6,702 nucleotides of DNA, taken from contig JAGCSE010000205.1 in NCBI GenBank assembly GCA_017964325.1, forward strand, positions 1 through 6,702, in the 5' to 3' direction. The notes beneath the pieces are model-generated. The model saw only the letters and a list, made by a program, of their open reading frames with translations, was not told the origin of the DNA and searched no databases. The translations under genes and the position numbers were made by a program. Positions 1 to 6,520 of the stretch are shown one piece after another. The DNA comes from Victivallales bacterium. GTDB lineage: Bacteria; Verrucomicrobiota; Lentisphaeria; Oligosphaerales; Oligosphaeraceae. Position 1 is the first letter of the stretch. Each line of letters begins with the position of its first letter.

Positions 1-1500
1 ATGAACAATAGCCAACCAGATTATTTCCTCCAGATGGAGGGTATTTCGAAGCGTTTTGGACCAGTCACCGCTTTGCATGACGTGACGTTTTCCGTGCGTC
101 GCGGGACCGTCTGCGCGCTTTGCGGCGAAAACGGCGCGGGAAAATCGACGCTGATGAAAGTGCTGGCCGGTGTGCATCGTCCGGATGAAGGTCGGATTAT
201 GTTGGACGGCAAGGAGATGCGTTTCGCCGATCCGAAAGACGCGTTGGCGGCGGGAATCTCCATGCTCTATCAGGAAGTGGAGTTGGCAGGGCATCTGACT
301 GTCTATGAAAATGTCTTTCTCGGCCGTGAAATTCTGCGTGGCGGGCTGTTGCAGCGCATCGACAGCGATAAAGAAATCCAGACGGTTCGCGAACTAATTG
401 AGAAGAATCATTTCCAGCTTGATCCGATGGATATTGTCGCGGAACTGTCGCCGGCCCAATGCCAGTTGGTCGAATTGCTCAAGGCGATGCTTTCGGGAGC
501 GCGGCTGATTGTGATGGACGAGCCAACCTCCGCCCTTTCCGAAGGCGAGGCGGCCACGCTTTTTGAGATCATCCGCCAGTTGAAGGCGCAGGGCATCACC
601 ATCATCTATATTTCACACCGTCTGGAGGAAGTTCTCGCATTGGCGGACGACATCTGCGTATTGCGGGACGGCGCGGTCGTCTTCGGAGCTCCCGCTTCGG
701 AACTTACGGTGGATACGTTGGTTCGGCAAATGGTCGGCCGCGAATTGTCGCAGTATTATCCGCCGCGTGAATCCAAACCAGGCGACGTGCTTTTCGAAGC
801 TCGCGGATTGACCACGGAACGGATCCACGATGTCTCGTTCAACGTTCGCGCAGGCGAAATCGTGGGGATGGCGGGGCTCGTCGGCGCGGGCCGTAGCGAA
901 ACGGCGCAGGCGATTTTCGGCATCGACAAATTGCTTTCAGGCGAATGCCTGCTGGAAGGGAAGAAGCTTGACATCCGTCGGCCGGCGGAAGCGATCGCGG
1001 CGGGAATCGGTTTTCTGACGGAAGACCGCAAACGCACAGGGTTGTGCACGGAATTGCCCTGCAGCTGGAACATCACGCTGCCGAACTACAAACGGCTGGG
1101 AATGGGAAGCCGTCTGTCGCTTGCCCGTGAACGGCAGGAATGTCTTGAGCTTGGCCAGAAGATGCATGTGAAATGGCGGCAACCGGAGGATCCCGCGTCG
1201 TCGCTGTCGGGCGGAAATCAGCAGAAGCTGTTGGTTTCACGCTGGTTGCAGGCCGATTCGAAGTTCTTGATCGTCGATGAGCCTACGCGTGGCATCGATG
1301 TCGGCGCCAAGGCTGAAATCTACGCGTTGCTCAACGATCTGGCCGCCGCAGGCAAGGCGATCCTGCTGATTTCCTCCGAACTGCCTGAAATTCTCGGCAT
1401 GTGCGACCGTGTGTTGGTCATGCGCGAAGGGCGTCTCACCGCCGATTTGAAAGTTTCGGAGACCAATGCGGAAGAGGTCATGCACAAGGCCGCCGTGTGA
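1..1500 (+). CDS. CUT2-family sugar ABC transporter, ATP-binding protein (RbsA/MglA/XylG type)
   Basis: This 499-residue protein is the cytoplasmic ATPase that powers uptake of a monosaccharide through the permease encoded next to it. It has two fused nucleotide-binding domains, as is usual for the family, and a normal family length. Domain 1 has Walker A GENGAGKST (42-50), Q-loop Gln91, a degenerate signature LSPAQ (149-153), Walker B LIVMDEPTSAL (169-179) and H-loop His206. Domain 2 has a degenerate P-loop GLVGAGRSE (292-300, Arg in place of the Walker Lys), the TEDRK motif (340-344), a full signature LSGGNQQK (402-409) and Walker B FLIVDEPTRGIDVG (422-435). This one-good, one-degenerate pattern is typical of RbsA-like proteins. 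The ATG lies on the first base of the window, so its ribosome binding site cannot be seen; the N-terminus aligns well with family starts, although Met12 remains possible. The substrate cannot be assigned. Confidence 0.95.
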   Translation: MNNSQPDYFLQMEGISKRFGPVTALHDVTFSVRRGTVCALCGENGAGKSTLMKVLAGVHRPDEGRIMLDGKEMRFADPKDALAAGISMLYQEVELAGHLTVYENVFLGREILRGGLLQRIDSDKEIQTVRELIEKNHFQLDPMDIVAELSPAQCQLVELLKAMLSGARLIVMDEPTSALSEGEAATLFEIIRQLKAQGITIIYISHRLEEVLALADDICVLRDGAVVFGAPASELTVDTLVRQMVGRELSQYYPPRESKPGDVLFEARGLTTERIHDVSFNVRAGEIVGMAGLVGAGRSETAQAIFGIDKLLSGECLLEGKKLDIRRPAEAIAAGIGFLTEDRKRTGLCTELPCSWNITLPNYKRLGMGSRLSLARERQECLELGQKMHVKWRQPEDPASSLSGGNQQKLLVSRWLQADSKFLIVDEPTRGIDVGAKAEIYALLNDLAAAGKAILLISSELPEILGMCDRVLVMREGRLTADLKVSETNAEEVMHKAAV

Positions 1501-1545
1501 CATATCATCAATAATAGTAAAATCTAAATATACAAGTCTGCCATT

Positions 1546-2523
1546 ATGAACAAGCTAGCCAAACAATTGCTGCCGTTTTCATCGTTGCTTTTCATCATCT
1601 CGCTATGGACGTTTCTTGAGCCGGATACATTCCTGACATTCCAGAATTTCAAGAATGTTCTAAGCAGTTCGGCGGCGAACGGAATCATCGCCGCAGGAAT
1701 GACGTTTGTCATCATTACGGCCGGCATCGACCTGTCGGTCGGCTCCATGCTGGCGATGTGCGGCATACTTGGCTCAATTGTCATGTTGGTGCTTTCCGGA
1801 GCGAACTGGACGCAGATTTCCGGCGGCGCGGCGGTGGAGCTTGGCGGCTTCTCCATGCTGATCGGCACGCTGATTGGCATGGCGGTCGGCGCATTGTGCG
1901 GCTTTTTGAATGGCGCGTTGGTGACGCGACTGAAATTGGCGCCGTTCATCGTTACGCTTGGTTCCATGAGCATCTTCCGCGGCATCTCCCACATCATCAA
2001 TTCCAGCCGCCCCATCTCGGTCTCCGCATATAGTTGGCTGGATACGGGAAGCATTCTGGGCATTCCCGCCTCCGTGGTCATCTTCGCGGTGGTGCTGCTC
2101 GTCATGGGCTATGTCCTTAAATATACGCCATTTGGACGTTACACCTACGCCATCGGCTCCAATCCGCAGACGGCCTACCACGCCGGCGTGAACGTGGATA
2201 AGATGCTCGTGTGGATCTACACGATTCTCGGCGCATTGGTCGGGCTCGCCGCGATGATCATGACGTCGCGCGCTTCCAGCGCCCAGCCGTCGGCGGGGCT
2301 TTCATTGGAATTGGACGTCATCGCGGCGGTCATCATCGGCGGATGCTCGCCGAGCGGCGGCAAAGGCACGATGCTGGGAACGCTTATTGGATGTCTGCTC
2401 ATCAGCTTCCTGCGCAACGGCTTGACGCTGCTGGGCGTGGTCGCGCAGATCCAGTTGGTCGCAGTCGGCCTGATTATCATCATCGCCGTCACAAGCGACC
2501 GCCTTGCCGCTAAGAAATCGTGA
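1546..2523 (+). CDS. CUT2-family sugar ABC transporter, permease (RbsC type)
   Basis: This 325-residue inner-membrane protein forms the sugar channel that works with the ATPase encoded just upstream. It is hydrophobic throughout, with roughly eight to ten membrane segments. Family motifs are clear: GIDLSVGS (60-67), the loop GRYTYAIGSN followed by AGV (197-214), and LDVIAAVIIGGCSPSGGKGT (256-275) followed by a GTLIG turn and an NGL.LLGV segment (291-298). Length is normal for RbsC homologues. The gap to the ATPase gene is 45 bp, AT-rich and without a promoter-like or terminator-like element, so co-transcription is likely. No Shine-Dalgarno sequence precedes the ATG (the preceding bases read AAGTCTGCCATT), yet no better start exists, because the first residues already match the family N-terminus. 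No binding-protein gene follows it. The transported sugar is unknown. Confidence 0.95.
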   Translation: MNKLAKQLLPFSSLLFIISLWTFLEPDTFLTFQNFKNVLSSSAANGIIAAGMTFVIITAGIDLSVGSMLAMCGILGSIVMLVLSGANWTQISGGAAVELGGFSMLIGTLIGMAVGALCGFLNGALVTRLKLAPFIVTLGSMSIFRGISHIINSSRPISVSAYSWLDTGSILGIPASVVIFAVVLLVMGYVLKYTPFGRYTYAIGSNPQTAYHAGVNVDKMLVWIYTILGALVGLAAMIMTSRASSAQPSAGLSLELDVIAAVIIGGCSPSGGKGTMLGTLIGCLLISFLRNGLTLLGVVAQIQLVAVGLIIIIAVTSDRLAAKKS

Positions 2524-2528
2524 TTTAG

Positions 2529-2558
2529 AACCACTAATGAACGCGAATGGACACGAAT
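2529..2558. repeat. Short intergenic repeat with 10-bp units, PVC-type
   Basis: Six bases after the permease stop codon comes a short repeat made of two near-identical 10-bp units, AATGAACGCG (2536-2545) and AATGGACACG (2546-2555), followed by a third partial AAT and preceded by AACCACT. The units differ at two positions. The pattern resembles a dispersed intergenic sequence that I recall from Verrucomicrobia, Planctomycetes and Lentisphaerae genomes; that recollection is not proven from this window. The 10-bp period is close to one helical turn. Function is unknown. It is followed by CCCC GCC GGGG (2566-2576), a very short hairpin without a T-run. Confidence 0.6.
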
Positions 2559-2695
2559 AATGCCTCCCCGCCGGGGCCTACAATCTACAAAGAATTTTGT
2601 TGTTGATTATGGAATCTGAATGCTGAAAATGTAACGGCCACCGGCGGCTCGGCGGATTCGATGCGCTTCGTGGGGGGGCTTGGAGAACAAGAGTA

Positions 2696-4840
2696 ATGAA
2701 GCGTTTTCTCAGCAAAATCTTCTTCTGGGATGAGCCTGAAAAAGGTGCGTTTTTCGGGCTGACGCTGATGCTGTTTTTGATTTGGTGCGGCGTCTCTCTG
2801 TTTTGTGCATGTCTGGTGATCCATAGTCGGATATTTTGGTTTGAATGGTCGCCATTTCTGTTACTGGCAATCGTTGTTTTGCCGTCTTTGTATATTCTAT
2901 TTCTTGTGAGCAAAGGACTTGTGAATATGCAGAGACGGACGCCGCACTTCTGGAAACGATTGCTGAAAATGCTGTCGGCGACTGCGGTGTTGACGTTGTT
3001 CTGCGCATTCATTACATTTGGACTGCTTCCCGTTGGACAGGGCAACTCGATTGTAGCACTTGTGCTTTGGTTTGCATTGGGGCTGGCTATATTGGGAACA
3101 GGGTATCTATTCCGTCCTATCGTCCATCCCGCGAAGCTGCCGTCTTGTCTTCTTGGCTGGTTGGGAAGCTTTCTTGTGTTTTCCACGCTGTTGCTATATG
3201 CGGATCCGTTTACGGTAAGAGGTTCTGCGCCGTTCAGTCATGACGCATGGCTTGGCGATTCCATCCCGTATGTCAAAGCTTTCTGGAATTGGTTCGAGCT
3301 GAACGGGAATGGCTGTTTCTGGTTCACGTTGGCTGGCTTCGTGATGGTCGCAGTCGCCTATGTATTGTCATGGAACATACTTGCAAAACTTTCAGGTAGA
3401 ACCATGAGGCAATTTTGTGGAAGGAGCATCTTTTACCAATGGGCAGTCATGGCGGGATGTTATGTCGTGACGCTTTTGTTTGCATTGTGGAATACATCCC
3501 AATATCACAAAGCCATGCAGGAGTTGGAAACGCATTACGGCCATTCAATGACGGGAGCAGAACTCGGTCGTTTGTACTACGATGGGCGGACACCAGATCC
3601 AGATTATTGGAAAAAGGTGGAATCGTCCCTAAAACAATATACGGAAAAATATGAAAAAGAGATAAATAAAATCGTAGATTATGACTATGAGTTTGAGCGA
3701 CATCCATATACCGTTCTGCCGAAGGAGCTTTATGAAAAGCGCCGAAATCTTTTCCAAACCTATGTGGCGTCTGTGCGGTTGGATGAGCTATATGGTTCAC
3801 CACTGCCACCGAATCAGAGGGACTATGCCAACAGTTTTTTGTTGGGAATGGAGCATCCAGAACTGTCAAATATCCGACAGTTGGCCCGTATTGAAGAGCG
3901 CCGCTGTGATTATGCCATTGATTCAGGTGACTTTAAGACAGCCGCCGAAACCATCGCGCATGTTGACGTCCTGTGTGATTATCTTAGCAAAGACCATTAT
4001 AATATTAGTTATTTTGTATGGAATGCCATCGACATCATTCATGACGGCATGCTTGCCAAGATATTGGAATCTGGACTGGCTTCGGGCGAGTGGCTGGAGG
4101 AACAAGCGAATCTGCTTCAATGGCGGGAGAAACGGTATGTTCAACGGGAGAGGATGTTTCTGTATTCAGAGACGGTTGTATTTCTTGATTGTTTTCACCG
4201 CATAGCGGATTGTGACTATGGGATCAACGACAATGATGGAGTCAAATACACGATAAAATACAACTCCATACGGTTCTTCTTTCCGCAGGGCTGGTGGCTT
4301 GCGGCCAAAAGCATGAGAGTTTTTGCACGGGTGATGAAGATCGATTCGTCCGACCAATTGCCAAAAAGGGCGATTGGCAATGTGTTGGTGGACATGTTCT
4401 GTCCTGCCACTCATGTTGGCGAAAAAATTCGAGGAAATACCGCCCATCACCGTGTGTTGCGTGGTTTGATTGCCGCAGAATTGCAGAAACGACGCACGGG
4501 GAGCTATCCTGATGCGATGGAAGGGCTTCCCGTCGATCCGTTTACTAACCTGCCGTTGAAATATTGCAAGGGGGCATGTCCAATTACGCGGTATCAGGTC
4601 AAATGGCTGCCCGAAAAGGAGTGTGAAACTCTTGATGATGATGAAAGGTTTGCAAACGTTGTTGGAGGACCCGACGGTGGCTACTGGAAGTTCGAACCGA
4701 AGGAGGAGACCATCGAAGCCGTTCAAATCTGGAGCGTCGGGCCGGATGGCGTGGATGACGCTTTTGTCTCCAGAAAAGGCGATGATGAATCGGGTGGACG
4801 AAGGCCGGATGACATACGGTTCATTATTCCAATACGGTGA
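2696..4840 (+). CDS. Polytopic membrane protein of unknown function with a pseudopilin-like C-terminus
   Basis: I do not recognise a named family for this 714-residue protein. The N-terminal third is membrane-embedded, with about seven hydrophobic segments near residues 19-43, 52-73, 91-111, 117-136, 150-169, 207-229 and 246-265. Residues 266-714 look soluble: a charged, partly helical stretch (270-350, rich in Tyr, Lys and Glu), a helical middle region, and a C-terminal part with AAELQKRRTGSYPDAMEGLP (593-612), VDPFTNLPLKY (613-623), IWSVGPDGVDD (678-688) and DDIRFIIP (705-712). Such 'LPVDPF.../SVGPDG.DD' tails recall type II pseudopilin ends and occur in hypothetical proteins of the PVC group, so a membrane-anchored surface or secretion role is possible but unproven. 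The ATG has GGAG (2682-2685) ten bases upstream. It is separated from the transporter genes by 172 bp and is probably transcribed on its own. Its stop lies 12 bp from that of the converging ATPase gene. Confidence 0.85.
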   Translation: MKRFLSKIFFWDEPEKGAFFGLTLMLFLIWCGVSLFCACLVIHSRIFWFEWSPFLLLAIVVLPSLYILFLVSKGLVNMQRRTPHFWKRLLKMLSATAVLTLFCAFITFGLLPVGQGNSIVALVLWFALGLAILGTGYLFRPIVHPAKLPSCLLGWLGSFLVFSTLLLYADPFTVRGSAPFSHDAWLGDSIPYVKAFWNWFELNGNGCFWFTLAGFVMVAVAYVLSWNILAKLSGRTMRQFCGRSIFYQWAVMAGCYVVTLLFALWNTSQYHKAMQELETHYGHSMTGAELGRLYYDGRTPDPDYWKKVESSLKQYTEKYEKEINKIVDYDYEFERHPYTVLPKELYEKRRNLFQTYVASVRLDELYGSPLPPNQRDYANSFLLGMEHPELSNIRQLARIEERRCDYAIDSGDFKTAAETIAHVDVLCDYLSKDHYNISYFVWNAIDIIHDGMLAKILESGLASGEWLEEQANLLQWREKRYVQRERMFLYSETVVFLDCFHRIADCDYGINDNDGVKYTIKYNSIRFFFPQGWWLAAKSMRVFARVMKIDSSDQLPKRAIGNVLVDMFCPATHVGEKIRGNTAHHRVLRGLIAAELQKRRTGSYPDAMEGLPVDPFTNLPLKYCKGACPITRYQVKWLPEKECETLDDDERFANVVGGPDGGYWKFEPKEETIEAVQIWSVGPDGVDDAFVSRKGDDESGGRRPDDIRFIIPIR

Positions 4841-4852
4841 GATTGAAAGTTG

Positions 4853-6034
4853 CTATTCCTCCAGGCTTGACATCAGCAGGAAATCCTTGAAATGGATATG
4901 GCGGACTATACTGGTGGAATAGTCGAGTTCATCGTTGCTGATGAGAATCTTCTGTGAAAGCGGATCGATGTTTACAAATGCCTTGAATTCACGTTGATAG
5001 GCTTTGTCATCCGCAACACTGTAGGCGACTTGGATGTAATACTTCTTATTTCCCTTTTGTGCAAGAAAATCTATTTCACGAGAGCCGTTGACATAAACGC
5101 TGAGCTGATAGCCCATGTAAATGAGTTCATTATATACGATGTTCTCAAGGTTGTGGTCCAGATCGTAGCGGTTGTCGAAACAGCGCAAGGAGTTCAGCGA
5201 GACGTCGCCATCATAGCATTTTCTGTAAAATGCGAGTTCCTGCTTGGTCTTCGTGGAATACTGCTTCAGTAAATCAATGGCATACGCCATTTCCAGGTAA
5301 CCGAGGTATTTGGAAATGGTGTTTTCAGAGCATTTCATGCTTTGTTTTAGGGCCTTGTATATGGAGTTTACTGAAATAATCCGTGCGTTTGAACGAAGGA
5401 TGAAATCCGTAACGGCGCGGAACATGGCTCCCTTTCGGATTCCAAAACGGACAATTATATCCTTGTAGATGATCGTCTCATTCAAATCCTCCAGATAACG
5501 CCGCAGAGCGTCCCCTGAAAATTCAAGGCGTTTCGGAAAGCCGCCCCATACCAAATAGTCAATGGGAGTTATCTCCTTCCCAAGTTCCTTTGCGTATTCC
5601 AATAACTCACGGTAAACGAATGGCCGTATGCGGAATGAGACATAACGACCGCTCAACGACTTGACGTATTCCTTTGAAAGCAGTTTCGAATTGGAGCCTG
5701 TGACGAATACGGAATCTCCATGGAGTCGTAGCGATTGGCATACGTCTTCCCATCCTTCTATCTCCTGTACTTCATCCATGAGCACATAGCATTTGCCAGC
5801 TTGCCGATTTGCTGCGACATATTTCATGATGGCATCGGCGTCGGGAAGGGCTGTCCGTGTTGCAAGATCCTCAAATTCAAGATAGATGATATTTTCGGAT
5901 CGTGATTTGAGCTCGTTTCGGACCTGCTGCATGATGACGGATTTACCGCACCGCCTGATGCCGGTGATGACCTTTATCAAATCGCTGTCATAAAATGGAC
6001 GGATCTGCTCAAGATAATGTTCCCGCAAAATCAT
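4853..6034 (-). CDS. AAA-type ATPase with C-terminal DUF4143 domain
   Basis: This 393-residue protein belongs to the AAA_14/DUF4143 ATPases, a common family in bacteria and archaea with no settled function, often found in many paralogues per genome. The ATPase part has Walker A GIRRCGKS (25-32), Walker B CYVLMDEVQE (82-91, Asp87-Glu88), a sensor-like VTGSNSKLLS (111-120) and the family motif LSGRY (127-131). A helix-turn-helix-like region (about 214-258, including NSIYKALKQ and SENTISKYLGYLE) links to the C-terminal domain. That domain has LEN (296-298), REIDFL (319-324) and YIQVAY (333-338), which fits a PD-(D/E)XK-like fold where the catalytic Lys is missing, as I recall for many family members. 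The start at 6034 is chosen over an in-frame ATG at 6070 because AAAGGAGG lies seven bases before it. Coding DNA is visibly AT-richer than that of the sugar transporter genes, which may hint at transfer. The unusual upstream repeats suggest special regulation. Confidence 0.9.
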   Translation of the reverse strand: MILREHYLEQIRPFYDSDLIKVITGIRRCGKSVIMQQVRNELKSRSENIIYLEFEDLATRTALPDADAIMKYVAANRQAGKCYVLMDEVQEIEGWEDVCQSLRLHGDSVFVTGSNSKLLSKEYVKSLSGRYVSFRIRPFVYRELLEYAKELGKEITPIDYLVWGGFPKRLEFSGDALRRYLEDLNETIIYKDIIVRFGIRKGAMFRAVTDFILRSNARIISVNSIYKALKQSMKCSENTISKYLGYLEMAYAIDLLKQYSTKTKQELAFYRKCYDGDVSLNSLRCFDNRYDLDHNLENIVYNELIYMGYQLSVYVNGSREIDFLAQKGNKKYYIQVAYSVADDKAYQREFKAFVNIDPLSQKILISNDELDYSTSIVRHIHFKDFLLMSSLEE

Positions 6035-6040
6035 TGTCTT

Positions 6041-6049
6041 TCCTCCTTT
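6041..6049 (-). promoter_or_regulatory. Strong ribosome binding site that decides the ATPase start
   Basis: On the minus strand the sequence AAAGGAGGA ends seven to eight bases before the ATG at 6034. It is the best Shine-Dalgarno match in the window. The in-frame ATG at 6070 has only a weaker AAGGGAA before it, and starting there would add 12 residues (MIDSVAPKGGKT) that do not belong to the ATPase fold and would bury this site inside the coding region. Confidence 0.85.
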
Positions 6050-6077
6050 GGGGGCAACTGAATCAATCATTTCCCTT

Positions 6078-6146
6078 AATGTACTGCGAATTTTTTGTTT
6101 TTCAATAAAAAATTCTCATTATACTGCAAACTTTTATTATTTTGAA
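6078..6146 (-). promoter_or_regulatory. Candidate tandem promoters of the ATPase gene
   Basis: On the minus strand, TATAAT (6123-6118) overlaps the end of the middle motif copy, with TTCAAA (6146-6141) 17 bases upstream. TACATT (6083-6078) overlaps the innermost copy, with TTGAAA (6105-6100) 16 bases upstream. The outermost copy runs into TATAGT (6163-6158) but has no convincing -35 element. Starts from these would give leaders of roughly 75 and 35 bases before the ATG at 6034. The -10 elements overlap the repeat core, so a protein bound to the core would block the polymerase. Promoter calls by eye in AT-rich DNA are uncertain. Confidence 0.45.
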
Positions 6147-6176
6147 GAAAAGTACTAACTATACTGCGAACTTTTT
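6081..6176 (-). repeat. Three TACTGCRAA motifs at exact 40-bp spacing upstream of the ATPase gene
   Basis: Copies begin at 6081 (GTACTGCGAATTTTT), 6121 (ATACTGCAAACTTTT) and 6161 (ATACTGCGAACTTTTT), so the spacing is exactly 40 bp twice. In the ATPase sense direction the core reads AAAAGTTYGCAGTAYA. Outside the core the 40-bp units at 6081-6120 and 6121-6160 still agree at 26 of 40 positions, which suggests an old tandem duplication with the core under selection. The spacing is near four helical turns, so proteins bound to the copies would lie on nearly the same face of the DNA. The likely roles are operator sites for a repressor or activator, or duplicated promoters. The position just before the ATPase gene, which encodes a helix-turn-helix-like region, makes self-regulation conceivable but unproven. 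Confidence 0.8.
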
Positions 6177-6201
6177 AATATAATGGAAAAAGTTCGCAGT
6201 A
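6162..6201. repeat. Perfect 15-bp inverted repeat around a TATAAT centre
   Basis: TACTGCGAACTTTTT (6162-6176) and its exact reverse complement AAAAAGTTCGCAGTA (6187-6201) flank a 10-base spacer, AATATAATGG. The left arm is the outermost of the three 40-bp-spaced motif copies, so the motif occurs four times in all, once reversed. The spacer holds TATAAT (6179-6184) on the plus strand. It could be a palindromic operator, or a hairpin in a transcript starting further upstream on the minus strand. It is not a normal terminator: the stem is AT-rich toward the loop and no separate T-run follows it. Confidence 0.75.
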
Positions 6202-6242
6202 GGCATAGAAAAATGCAGTTTTTTCGGGGGGTAAATGACCGT

Positions 6243-6270
6243 TTGCATCATCGGTAAATGCGAGTATATT
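6243..6270 (+). promoter_or_regulatory. Candidate plus-strand promoter before the structured island
   Basis: TTGCAT (6243-6248) and TATATT (6265-6270) are 16 bases apart and resemble a housekeeping promoter (3 of 6 and 5 of 6 matches to consensus). A start near 6277 would transcribe the hairpin-rich island and possibly the gene that begins at 6658. Just downstream is the palindrome TCAATTGA (6279-6286), a possible operator. Confidence 0.35.
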
Positions 6271-6276
6271 AGCGAC

Positions 6277-6520
6277 TGTCAATTGATTACACGCATCATG
6301 CAGTGAATGACATGCACGACTTATCGACGGATATCACCTTTGCGGGGGAATTGTGGCGTTCTTGCGAGCGCAATACATAGGGATATGCCTGCCACAGGCT
6401 GCGCGCCACTACGGGCGCTTGCCTGTGGTTATGCATGGTTTCGCACTCCGTGCGATGCCGCTTCGCGACAGAATCCCATTGCCGGACAACGACAGCCTCA
6501 ACCAAACCATGCAGTTTTTT
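6277..6520 (+). ncRNA. Candidate structured RNA or dispersed intergenic element
   Basis: This non-coding stretch is GC-richer than the AT-rich DNA on both sides and contains several potential hairpins: TTGCG/CGCAA (6362-6373); CCACAGGC/GCCTGTGG (6392-6399 with 6421-6428) enclosing GCGCC/GGCGC (6403-6407 with 6414-6418); and TCGCAC/GTGCGA (6441-6446 with 6450-6455). A 10-bp long-range helix, TGCATGGTTT (6432-6441) with AAACCATGCA (6504-6513), encloses the last hairpin and is followed after one G by six T residues (6515-6520), which could end a transcript. A promoter-like sequence lies just before it. No reading frame here has a convincing start or recognisable product. It matches no RNA family I know; it may equally be a repeated intergenic element whose RNA, if any, has no role. 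Strand is assigned from the promoter and T-run only. Confidence 0.35.
6392..6428. other. Two-tier hairpin CCACAGGC/GCCTGTGG
   Basis: The outer stem has 8 perfect pairs (6392-6399 with 6421-6428) and the inner stem has 5 G-C pairs (6403-6407 with 6414-6418), with a small asymmetric internal loop and a six-base terminal loop ACTACG. It is the most stable fold visible in the 6035-6657 gap. No T-run follows on either strand, so it is not an intrinsic terminator by itself. Confidence 0.6.

Larger units (their letters stand above)
6213..6520. repeat. 12-bp direct repeats flanking the GC-richer island
   Basis: ATGCAGTTTTTT occurs at 6213-6224 and again at 6509-6520, enclosing 284 bp that differs in composition from its surroundings. 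This could be a duplication of a target site left by an inserted element. Against this, half of each copy is a T-run and no matching terminal inverted repeats are visible just inside the copies. Chance or a shared functional motif remains possible. Confidence 0.3.

Noticed and set aside
1524..2105. A 193-residue open frame on the minus strand.
   Set aside because: It lies opposite the clearly real permease gene and its product is low-complexity, rich in Met, Pro and Ser; it is a shadow.
2566..2576. CCCC GCC GGGG as a terminator of the transporter operon.
   Set aside because: The stem has only four pairs, the loop three bases, and no T-run follows.
2578..3186. A 202-residue open frame on the minus strand.
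   Set aside because: It overlaps the start of the 714-residue gene on the other strand, and its product shows no recognisable domain.
6035..6070. Longer ATPase protein starting at the ATG at 6070 (405 residues).
   Set aside because: The downstream ATG at 6034 has a near-perfect Shine-Dalgarno site at the right distance, and the added 12 residues do not look like part of the fold.
6081..6201. CRISPR array from the regularly spaced repeats.
   Set aside because: The core is only about 15 bp, the copies differ, the 'spacers' resemble one another and are about 25 bp, one copy is inverted, and no cas gene is present.
6300..6520. A tRNA or tmRNA in the GC-richer island.
   Set aside because: No cloverleaf, no GGTTCRA-type T-loop and no CCA end could be found on either strand.
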